Origin: Syngnathus acus | Taxonomy: Eukaryota; Chordata; Actinopteri; Syngnathiformes; Syngnathidae | DNA: 64,000 nucleotides | Direction of reading: 5' to 3' | Assembly (NCBI RefSeq): GCF_901709675.1 | Contig: NC_051100.1 | Location: forward strand, 10,760,786-10,824,785 | Shown here: positions 1 to 9,743 of the stretch, one piece after another | Layout of the letters: each line of letters begins with the position of its first letter | Numbering within the stretch: the stretch's first letter is position 1 | Program-made: the position numbers and the translations under genes | The notes under the pieces: model-generated | Database searches by the model: none | Told to the model about the DNA's origin: nothing | Seen by the model: only the letters and a program-made list of their open reading frames with translations

Positions 1-171
1 ATGGCCCATTTTAAAATTTTGTCCATATATAAATATATACATTTGGCCCGCGGGCCGGACTTTGGACACGCCTACTGTAGTGGCTCAATATTGGTCCATA
101 TATAAGGCGCACCTGATTATAAGGCGCACTGTCGGCGTTTGAGAAAATTGGAGGTTTCGCGGAAAATACGG
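1..171. mobile_element. TA-flanked MITE, truncated by window edge (family A, copy 1)
   Basis: This is the right-hand part of a short non-autonomous DNA transposon. It contains repeated ggcgcacc/ttataaggcgcac units and ends in cgcggaaaatacgg followed by the dinucleotide TA. The same end is found in four complete copies in this window (1367, 20735, 29585, 44073). It also carries a GC-rich insert (about 43-80) around ggcccgcgggcc that is shared with copies 3 and 5. The left end lies outside the window. Confidence 0.85.
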
Positions 172-369
172 TACTGTATATGATTTGGTCTTATTAAACC
201 ATGACAAACGTGCTTTTTCGAGATGTAAATAATTTTAATAACTACTGAGTACAAATATCATCAATTCAGTTTGTAAATTTTTTTATGTATTGTATAATTT
301 GGGGACACGCTGTGGTTTTGGTTCTAAGCGATGACATCCTCTAAGTTGGTATTTTTGGTATTGTCACAG

Positions 370-2400
370 GGAACATTCGGCCGTGAGCCTCAAGCAAAGC
401 CTGATGATGATCGTTATTTGAGAGCAGCGATCCAGGAGTACGACAATATTGCTAAACTTGGCCAGATCATGAGGGAAGGGCCCATCAAGGTGAGGCATGA
501 AATGTTGGACACACACTGAAATGTGTTTCCATGCAGATTCAAATCATTTGCCTTTTAAGTGGAAACTAAAATCTCCTCCAGCAAGTTCTGAAATGAAAAC
601 AGGAAAGCAAGCAAAATGTCTGGGCAGCTGATTCATCACAGCCCTGAATAATTCCTTTTCAACATCTCTGGCCATACATGTGCTGTAAGTTTGATCCTGA
701 CTGCCATCCCGTCAGGGTTCCTTGCTCACAGTGGTCCTGGACGACTACCTGAGACTGAAAAAACTTTTTGCAGCCAGACTCGTCACTGTTTCCACCAGCC
801 AGGGAGAAAACTCATCAGTCACTGAGGTGGGCTCGGTTGACTGCTGTGTGCTGCTGCTGCCTTGTGACAACGCCGCCTCCTTTGACTTTCCATCTGATGT
901 GGCTTTTTCTTACATCTTGGTGACTTGGGAGAAAAGTGTTGCTCTCTCTATTATATCTCCACGGGACAGTTCACAGATCTCCGATGACACTTCCAATGTG
1001 ACCAAGACAGAGCAATTGATAATAAACTACAGACTAAATGGTTTGAATAATTTGAAAAAAATTTCAGGGAGTCTTGTAGTCATAACTGTGCAGATTTCTA
1101 TGACATTTACCCACCTTGTCCACAGGTTCCACAGGATTTATTTTGATTTTTGGGGTATATATGGCAGCACAACCTCATAAGGTTCACTTCAGGTCAGCGG
1201 TCTAGTCAGTCACTTTTTTTGCCACATTAAAGTATACAGGCGTCTGTTGTTTAGGAATACTATAAAATGGCCAATTTGAAATTGTCCATCCATAGCCGCT
1301 ACAGTCGTCACCACTAAGCTACATTCTAGCTGTACTCACATCATTGGAATATACAAGCAATAACTACCGTATTTTCCGCACTATAAGGCGCACCTAAAAC
1401 CTTCAATTTTCTCAAAAGCCGACAGTGCGCCTTATAATCCGGTGCGCGTTATATATGGACCAATATGGATTCGTGGATGAGGACTAATTTGTTAACGTAA
1501 GCTTTACGTGTTTATTTTGTGTGTTGTGTGATATTAACGTTTGAGCAAGGTTGAGTTATTGATCTATTCTTATTGTTTTCACTGTTTCGAATGTTACTAT
1601 ATTGTGATTGCATTAACGTTTGAGCAACGTTGAGTTATTTATTCTATGCGCCTTACAATCCGGTGCGCCTTATATATGAACAAAGTTTTAAAATGGGCCA
1701 TTCATTGAAGGTGCGCCTTATAATCCGGTGCGCCTTATAGTGCGGAAAATATGGTATGTGAATTGGTAATAGGAAGTTTAGCTGTGAATTTTCTCATTCA
1801 TCCAGGTTATTTCAAGTTTTCAACACAGTGGGATACAGGCGGTCGGTGCATTATGGTTTCGGTCAGAAGTCAAATATTGAGCAACACCTGAGTTCGTGAT
1901 TGAATACCTTTTTTTTCATGATCTCCTTTCATGTTTATTCATGACAACTGGTTCTTTCCTAAATTTCAGTTCCTCTGTATCTCTTCACTTGTATGGATTT
2001 GTTTGTCGGCAGCAGCCTTAATTATTGTGCCTGTCACTTTTCTGCCTCTGTTTGACCTCAGCTGATCCAGAGTGATTTGGATGATGACGAGGAAGAGCGT
2101 AGGAGCATGGGTGGAGGTCGCGGCACTCTGCGTTTCAAACACAAGCTTCCCATGGAGCTGAAAGGGCCAGAGGGCGTGCACGTGGTGCACGGCAGCACAG
2201 GCACCCTACTCACCTCCGACCTCAGCAGTCTGCCAGAAGATGACCAGCGGGCACTGGCACGTTCTCTCGAGGCTCTAAACGCTGATGGGGGGATTTACTC
2301 CGAGCGCAACGCCCGCACCGAGTCGGCCAAGTCGACTCCGATGCACCGTCACAAGGACGGCGAGGTACCGGAGACCCCCTTGGAAATCACTGAGTTATGA
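370..2400 (+). CDS. Unidentified conserved protein, C-terminal part (last three coding exons)
   Basis: Three exons join in phase 0: 370-489 (40 codons, after ttgtcacag, before gtgagg), 716-826 (37 codons, after cccgtcag, before gtgggc) and 2062-2400 (112 codons plus TGA, after tttgacctcag). The joined 189-residue C-terminus starts GTFGREPQAKPDDDRYLRAA. Its first part looks helical and leucine-rich (YDNIAKLGQIM, DDYLRLKKLF). It then has an acidic patch (DLDDDEEERR), a basic/glycine patch (GGGRGTLRFKHKLP) and ends PETPLEITEL. The sharp splice sites, preserved frame and GC-rich last exon support a real, intracellular-looking gene whose 5' exons lie upstream of the window. I do not recognise the family and assign no function. 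The terminal ITEL could serve as a PDZ-type ligand, but that is speculation. The gene converges with eif3l. Confidence 0.8.
1367..1754. mobile_element. TA-flanked MITE (family A, copy 2)
   Basis: A 388 bp element lies in the last intron of the unidentified gene. It starts ccgtattttccgcactataa and ends with the inverted counterpart (..tgcggaaaatatgg). TA sits directly outside each end (1365-1366, 1755-1756), as expected for Tc1/mariner-type insertion. Its interior differs from the other copies: about 1455-1650 is unique sequence with two copies of ttaacgtttgagcaa.gttga. It has no transposase. Confidence 0.88.
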
Positions 2401-3232
2401 CTAGCCGAGGCCTCGCTGGTCTGAGCCCAACCATGACTCACGTGTGTGCGTGTGCTTGTGTCTCCACACCGCCACCCTGACTCTGTTGGAAAGGTACGGG
2501 AAAGATCCGAGAAGGACCAGAGTACGAGTGTGCTAGTCCACAGCCCACTTGGGCCAAACTCACAACTTTAAGTGGATGGCGAACTTGCTTAAAGAAGTTT
2601 TTTTTTCTGAAAATCAAAAAAAGGAAAATGAGCAGCAGGGCACAGCAAGGACAGAAATTTTAGGTGTCATCAAGTTTCATCCAAAGAACGAAGGAGCTTT
2701 ACTATGGAAGAGACAACAGTATAAAAGTGGAGGGTTCTGCATCCTCGCTTGTTTTTTGCTAAAGGCCTGCATCCACTGGCACAAATGCACACTCCACACA
2801 CAGCTCCACACACTCAGACCAGCGAATGGCCTTCAATGGGTGACTGAATATTCCAACTCCTTTTCATACTTTGAGTTCATTTGCAAGTGTAAAAGCAGTG
2901 TCTGTCAGTGAAGACGGAAAATGAGGATCTTAATTTTACTTATTATGGAAAAGTAATGATGCAGTGTGACCGGAATGCCTCAAAAAACCTCTTGATGCTT
3001 GAAGAATTAAACTTTCCATCAGCACAGTGGAAATTGTTGGATCAAAAATAAATTGCACCCAAAACTGCAGGCCAAGCTGGAACATGCTGGTCCACCTCCC
3101 TGACTTAAGCGTGTTCTAAGCTTGTGATTTACATAAGGAGCACTAACTGTTAAAACCACCTCAAATGCTCAAGGTCGATGTTGGAGCAAAAATTGAGAAT
3201 TTTCAGCCCTTGAAAAATGGTTATTAAATTGA

Positions 3233-3299
3233 TTATATATATATATATATATATATAAATATATACATATATATATATATATAATATATATATATATGT
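3233..3299. repeat. AT microsatellite
   Basis: An almost pure alternating TA run with a few interruptions lies in the 3' UTR of the first gene. It is likely length-polymorphic. Confidence 0.95.
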
Positions 3300-3634
3300 T
3301 GTATTTTATTGATATATGAAGACGGCAACTTGCCCACCAAGACTTACACTGCCACATGAAGGGTTAGAGTCATGCTCAAATGGAGCCATGTTTACTTTAT
3401 TTTTTTATTTCTAGATAAGTATATGAATTATAATATTTTTAAAGAGAAATACCTGTTTACAGGTAGGTTTATTTGGATGTCTGTGGGCATTTGTGTGAAC
3501 TGTGCAATAGTGTTTTTCTTTTCTTTTCTATGACGCTGTTTTCGAGTGGTGTGTTTTCAGTTAATTTTTATATGTGCATTTTTGTATGTTTTTATTTCTT
3601 TGTCGTTACTGTCACGAGCCCTGAGATCTGTGAT

Positions 3635-3644
3635 AATAAATAAA
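3635..3644 (+). terminator. Poly(A) signals of the unidentified gene
   Basis: AATAAATAAA provides two overlapping canonical polyadenylation hexamers about 1.2 kb after the stop codon. It is the first strong signal on the plus strand after the stop. Confidence 0.6.
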
Positions 3645-3784
3645 ATATGCAACCATCTGTCACATTCTTATGTTACATAAGTGTTGGAAAATTGGACAGC
3701 TGCAGCACAGGCTAGAAAATGTTGGCATCTAGTGGTCAAAGGCAATAAACCCAAAATGAGGTTGTAAGCCCATGAATCGGTGGA

Positions 3785-3790
3785 TTTATT
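3785..3790 (-). terminator. eif3l: Poly(A) signal of eif3l
   Basis: TTTATT on the plus strand is AATAAA on the minus strand. It lies about 95 bases past the eif3l stop codon, giving a very short 3' UTR. The signal for the opposing gene is only about 145 bases away, so the two transcripts end almost on top of each other. Confidence 0.6.
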
Positions 3791-3884
3791 GTTTCCAAAT
3801 TACATAAAAAAAAATCATGAACAAATTTCAAGACCTGAAAGAGACAGGTAAGGAGTCAATGCTCTTCTTTGTTCAGGTTCTTAT

Positions 3885-6800
3885 TCATCGACTTGTGGCG
3901 CTCCCAGATGTGGTTGTGGTGCTACTTGCTGGCGTCTTCTTCAGTGTTCGATTCAACTGTGGAAACGGACAGCAGATTTTCAGTTACAAAGCAAAAGGCA
4001 AAACTAGGATAGCTCAAATTCACCTCCTCAAACTTGTGAATCTGTCGGATGAAAAAGTCTCCATATCGGCGAGCCACTTTAGTGTCTGCTATGTGGATCA
4101 TGTCCTGGGGAGATGAAAGGAGAAGCAACTTGACTCACAAACTCCTTTTTATCTTCAGTGCTTGTGAAATGTATTACACCACCACTACTCTTTTTTTTTT
4201 TTTTCAGAGAACAATGCAGTTTCATTGTGAGTAAGGTCAATATTTTAAAATTAGGAACAAAAATGCTACCGAAGCGACATGATAAGATCTGTGAGCGTGT
4301 TCTATCAATGTACAATTTAAATTGATCAAAACCCAAAAAAATCTTAATCAGGACTTGTACATAATGATGCATCAAACACAATCGCTTTTGGGTATTCTGA
4401 TTGCTGTCCATTTAAAGCAGTTGTGGCATAAAAACATGAAACTGTGTTCTATCAAATTTGCTAAGCACGGTTTACACAAGAGGAGGACAACAATGCTTGG
4501 AATGTGCGAATAAAGGATAATAAAAACAAAAACGTGAAAAATACAAATCATTACTCAAAAGCAATTCACAATCACATCCTCCTCTTCGTAACTGACCTCA
4601 TTCCGTTTTTATATTAAGAGCATTCAATCTTTTGGGACTGTACCTTATCAATGTAAAAGTCAACCTCAGAAGCTGACTGGAATTCTCCATCCAGAGCTGA
4701 GATGCCGCTGGTCCACACCAAGTTCTTCATCTTGTGCTTGAAGACGAGCAGCTGAATCCGGAAGTCCTGCTCAGTCATGTCAAGGAATCCTGCCAGCTTG
4801 GCCACTGGCATTGTGGTGTACAGCTTTAAGAAGCTGGAATGAAACAAAGCCAGTCAGAAATGAAGGCAACTGCTGAGGTGTACGTTGCCCGTCCACCGCA
4901 AAGTCAGTGATTAAGTGGCACCTGCGAATGGTGGAGAGCTGAGCTTGCTGCTTCACTTCCTCTAGGAAGACCTTGAGCTGTTGCTCGTAGGGTTCCTTAT
5001 GGTAGTTGTCGGGGACGTTGTCATAGTTGGGCACCACTGGAGACAAGAACTTGGGGCGGGCGAAGCTGAACAGTTCCTCAAACACCTGCAAGTCGCTGAA
5101 GTATAAAAATCAAAATTCTCTGATTAATAACATTGTCACTGCATTGTTAACTTCACTAAAACCATCCAGATCATAACTCAGAAATGTTCAACATCTTATA
5201 TTTTATATTTTACTGTATATGGTTGCTCTCAATAGCATCAGTTATGATGAAACCACAAATGTGCTGTAGCAATTGGCTATTCGCAAATTCACCAAATCAA
5301 GGATTTTGTTTCATCCTGTTTTGTTATTGGTTTAAAGTAAAATCATGTATTCACTATCTTGTGTTCTTTCTAAAATGCCCTAAGATAGATGACACAAATT
5401 GAAAAACCCTGCCTATTAAAAAATAAATATGCTGTGGTGCCATCTTGTGGCATCTATGAACATATACAAATATATTCCCTTTGGTTGTTGGAAGTTTTAT
5501 TTGTACGGTTTAGTTCTTTTTATATGGTGCACTATTTGTTTTCAAATAAGCCAGGCTGTAAGACTCATCCAAGACCTAAAATGCTCCACAAGGGGACCCA
5601 AAAATTGCCTCATTATTACATAACCGCTCTGTCGTTTAGTTAAATGCAGCGACATTTTGCGAGCCACATGACACACAATGGCTTTGATGTGACACATTTG
5701 TCATAACCAATAAAAAACAAATACCCTTTCTGCATGCGCAGCATCTTGTCTCCGTACTTGTCCCTCAGCTGGGTGTGGATGCTCTCGTCGATGCGCATCG
5801 GGTACATGGTGAGCGCGATGGCCAGCAGACCGTGCATCTGCTCGTTTTGTTTGTTGATCTGCAAGCACAAGCACATCTGTTGCGTTATTTTGTTTTGTGA
5901 AAAAAATATTATGTCAACATTCGAACTGCACTTCTTAAGCACTGAACTGATCTAGACACTATATCGTGCCTGTATTAAGCCTTAAGCAGGACTTACCATC
6001 TCATATTTATATGTTGACCTCTGGAACATGTTTCTCGTCCTCTGGATGTAGAGCAGGATGTTTGCAAACACTCGAATGGCGTCCTGGTAACGCCTCATCA
6101 TTAGATAGGCGAAGCCCACATAGTAATAGGTGGTGATCTGACACTCGGGCACACGGGAGTACATGCTCTGAAGGGAAATAAAAAGAGTTACAGATTGAGA
6201 TAAAAATACTTCACGAGGGATCGCTAGGTTTTTACCTTTTTGTTGAGCTCAATGTTCTCCAACACTTTAATGGCCTGGTAGTAGTCTCCAAGCAGAGAGT
6301 GCAGTCTCAGCAGCCCCACCAAGCTGAAGTAACCCAACATCTTGTAGAGGGAGTGGCGCCCATATTCCCCCGCCACACTCTCAGGGTCCCCTGCGACATA
6401 AAGGAGAAATGCATTTTCACTTTGACCAGCAGAATATTAAAACACCAGTAGCTCCTGTTGATCTTGTGAATGGTTAATGTAAATGTTGTCCACTCTCAAT
6501 TTTAAGATGATTTTCATACCTCCGCTAGTGTAGACTTCAAGCTGGCGATTTATGTTACTTTTATCAACAAGGGAGTGGAGCACATTTAGAACACTGTGAA
6601 CGTTCCAGATCTTTGGGTTGTTTTGCAGGGACACAATCTCGCCCTCCAGCTTCTTGTCTATCTTACAGCGGTACTGACTGAACGACTGAAACTGAAAAGG
6701 AAGAGGAGTCAAAAGTTACTGTGTTACCTGCAAATATGTTAAGTCTTCATCATGCAGCATATTATTTCTTGGCACCTCTCATGAACAATATACCTGATAG

Positions 6801-8450
6801 ATAAATTCATCAATTATGTCCCACAGCCATTGGTTTGGTAGTTCCAAGGGAGCAGGACCATCAGCATCTGTTTGTAATAAAACAAAAAAAAACAGTTACA
6901 AATTATTGGCATTCCAGCAATGTCTGAAGGAAGACAAACATTCTTGAAACTTACTCAGAATGTAGTTGAAGAGGTTGCAGTAATTGTAGTAGGACTCAAA
7001 CCGCTGGTGTAAATTGGGTCCCCCCTAAACAGTATTATAAGGATGAGTTAAATTTACAAAGTGCAACTCTGAAATGTTTCCCTTGTTAGTTAACGTTCCC
7101 ATGAAAGAAATGTATGATTCCAAAGTGGTGGTGACATACGCTGACTTTCGCGTAGATGTGTCTGTAGTAGAGCTCTTTATACAGAATGAGGAAGACGGCG
7201 TCTGTCAGAGGCAAAAGATTACAGGTTAAAATGAGCGGCATCATGCTGAATTCTAGATTGCTGGGAAATCAGAAAGCATGGCCATCACTCCATCCAATGT
7301 AAAAGAAATAAAACGGATGTCTGCCCTGCATTTGACCAAATACTTAACTTCATCCGGGAGAAAAAGTGGTGATATTACATTACTTGATTTTAGTTCAATA
7401 TATATTGGCAGGGTTTTAATGACACAATCGTTAGTATATCATGTCAACTAAAATAACTTTAGACAGAACATTTGTTGCTAAGCAATTCATAATGGTGGTG
7501 TCCTCCTCATAATGGGTAGCAAGTCACCTGAACCCGAGCCCATGACTGGTAATTTCCCGCCGTCCAAGGCACTTCTTTGGTATTATCTTCATAAAGACCT
7601 TGAACAACCCACTCACCGTTGCCAACAAGTGATGAAATAGACTTGACGTCTGGCCAAGGAGACGTCTTGAAAAAGCGATCAGTCAGCTTGTTCCAACTAG
7701 AAGACAAGTGCATCCCAAAACAGGTAAGACACTTGGAAAGGGTCGACGGGAGATGAAGTTTGGAGGAGCACCGTTACCTGTTTTCATAGACATCTTGGAT
7801 CTCATAGATCTTCTGTTCAATACTCTCGCTGGACACGCGATTGGATTGCAGCTCGTAGACCTTCTGGTCGATTAAATCAGAGATGGTTTTATGGAAGTAT
7901 TGCAGGAAATTCTTGATGACCTCTGGGATAACGTGGTAGGTCTGCTGCTCATACTGCTGATCACCTTGCTGATCATACTGACGCTCATACCGCCGCTCAT
8001 AGGCCATGTCGGCTTTCGGATCACCTGCGAGGAGAAACAAATTGCTCGTCTAAGACTGTAGCGCAAAGGCTGCAGTAACATGCACATAAAATGTCTTTAT
8101 GCCGGTGAAATGAATGAGAACAATGTTCACAAACCAGTGTGAAGGTCCGGCTCAGTCGCGCAGCCTTCGTACTAAAAGAATGAAGAAAAAACATTAGCAA
8201 CAATCAATGTCAGCAAATGCATACGATAAACGTTGAATATGTATATATTTAAATAAAGATCTCAAAGTACAAAATAATCAGATAGCTGTTTTATTGTGGT
8301 CAAATCATATTATTGGGATCGGTGAATGATCTCGTCGTACGACAGCTAGCTCCAGTTAACCGGGTATAGCTTCTAGCATCTGTTGACAAGAAACAAAGTT
8401 CACACACAAAAAACAAGTATACTAACTTCCTCTTCTTCGTGGTACGACAT
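3885..8450 (-). CDS. eif3l: Eukaryotic translation initiation factor 3 subunit L (15 exons, complete)
   Basis: EIF3L is a PCI-domain subunit of the eIF3 complex, which recruits the 40S ribosome to mRNA in the cytoplasm. Coding exons on the minus strand, in order: 8450-8427, 8171-8135, 8024-7778, 7696-7617, 7201-7140, 7024-6955, 6867-6794, 6691-6520, 6390-6236, 6167-5997, 5858-5725, 5095-4922, 4833-4644, 4104-4024 and 3956-3885. All junctions are GT-AG and the frame holds throughout, giving 580 residues against 564 in human. The start MSYHEEEE has A at -3. Near-identical family blocks include [62 protein letters not shown] and [17 protein letters not shown]; the last lies in the C-terminal PCI region (very roughly residues 350-550). 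Two things are odd. The N-terminus has a YE/YD-QQ-rich expansion at residues 29-48, and the C-terminus ends in a Thr/Ser-rich tail ([16 protein letters not shown]) in place of the mammalian KKMGQRP-type end. The gene is divergent from smoc2 and convergent with the upstream gene. Confidence 0.98.
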
Positions 8451-8596
8451 GTTTCCAGAAGTCATCTAATGGATCTGTTTTCTTTACTGGTGGTAATTTT
8501 GCTAAATATGATCAGCTAGCTATCCCTGCTAAACCACGCAGATGCTGGTTGCCGGATGGCAGGAAGCGGAAAGAAAATTATGACGTACAATTGAAC

Positions 8597-8606
8597 TCTC
8601 GCGAGA
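8597..8606. promoter_or_regulatory. eif3l: Palindromic TCTCGCGAGA promoter element
   Basis: A perfect copy of the 10-bp palindrome known from vertebrate housekeeping and bidirectional promoters (Kaiso/ZBTB33-type motif). It lies 147 bases upstream of the eif3l start codon, where a core promoter is expected. Confidence 0.75.
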
Positions 8607-8625
8607 ATATAATTTATTGCTTTAT

Positions 8626-8637
8626 GGGAAATGTAGT
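8626..8637 (-). promoter_or_regulatory. eif3l: ZNF143/Staf-type site (ACTACATTTCCC)
   Basis: The minus strand reads ACTACATTTCCC, matching the ACTACANTTCCC core bound by ZNF143/STAF at vertebrate housekeeping promoters. It sits 20 bases beyond the TCTCGCGAGA palindrome. The pair strongly suggests the eif3l core promoter. Confidence 0.65.
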
Positions 8638-9743
8638 CTGGACCTCTATTGCAAAAAAATAAGACAATGTAGTTCGTTTTCACTTCTCTGTCATATCAAT
8701 CATTGGTATTATTTTGTCATTCGTTATTATATACGTAGTATAAGTAAGTACAGTATAACACCCATATTCGTCAACATCCCCATCAATCCAACAACAAATG
8801 CCTTAATTAATAACTTTAATTATGTTATTGCATATGGAGATTTAATCTTATCAAAAGTCTTGTTTTATTTCTTTTAACCCAACTTTTTTTTCAACATATT
8901 ACATAAGAAACAAAAGCAATTCGCTACCAGTCGTTGGCCAAAGTAAAAGCTTTTCTTGTACCATTTACCACACTGAAATTTTATTCTCTTTACAGTGCTA
9001 AATATGTGCTTATAAAATGGTAAAGAATTAGTAGGTCTGCCACTTGGTGGCGCAATTGCAACAATTTACTTTTTATGAACTACAAAAACCACAGCTAGAC
9101 CTGTTCCCAAAAATAAGTGTCGACTCTCACGTCACTCTCGGTTAGGTTTGGAAGTATTATCAGCTCTTATAGGACAACTATCATTAGAATTTTGCAATTA
9201 ATGGAATTTGTATCCAAGTGTTACACTTACCACCACAAAGTTATGTTTTCACTAGTTCTTATGTCAGTAAGCGCCATCACAAAATATATCCTCCAATATG
9301 CTTCATAATGACAAATATTTATTTGATTTGAGTTCATTTTGAAGGGTAATGGCAAGGCGAAAAGTGCAAAATTATGACGTCTATACTCCAGAGTTGGTCT
9401 CTCCCACCCTCCCACCTTCCCCTTCCCAACTGGAGGTGCTGCGTGTAGAAGGAGGGGGTGCACCGAGGAAAGAAAATCGGATAGGAGAGGAAGGAGAAGT
9501 GGAAGACACGCTGAGGGAGAAAAACCGATCAGGGACACGGACCTGTCTCACACCGAGTGAAATTATAGGAGAGTTGCTTGCACAAACGGTGGCGCAGAGA
9601 AAATTAAGAAGCTTTGGTGACAAGTATAATAAACCAGCGGCTGGTTTCTTTTTCATTTTGATTTTTTTATTTTTTGATTTGGTATTGCACAGGTGTGTTT
9701 TTGACTGAGCGTAATTTGAACGGCGTTGCCACATTGCGCCAGG

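Larger units (their letters stand above)
2401..3660 (+). other. 3' UTR of the unidentified gene
   Basis: This non-coding tail follows the TGA at 2398-2400. It contains an (AT)n microsatellite at 3233-3299 and overlapping AATAAA signals near 3635-3644. Short open frames inside it show no codon bias or splice context and were not called as genes. Confidence 0.6.
8451..9743. other. Intergenic spacer between divergent eif3l and smoc2
   Basis: This 1.3 kb spacer holds the eif3l promoter motifs at 8597-8637. Further right it holds presumptive smoc2 5' UTR/promoter sequence, including a GC-richer stretch at about 9390-9560. Open frames there (for example 9349-9708) lack family similarity and probably reflect composition. 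Confidence 0.6.

Noticed and set aside
2549-2911. 120-codon open frame after the first gene
   Set aside because: It falls within the 3' UTR before the poly(A) signal, and the composition is non-coding in character.
9349-9708. 119-codon open frame between eif3l and smoc2
   Set aside because: It lies in the likely smoc2 promoter/5' UTR, is low in complexity at its end, has no family match, and an equally long frame exists on the opposite strand.
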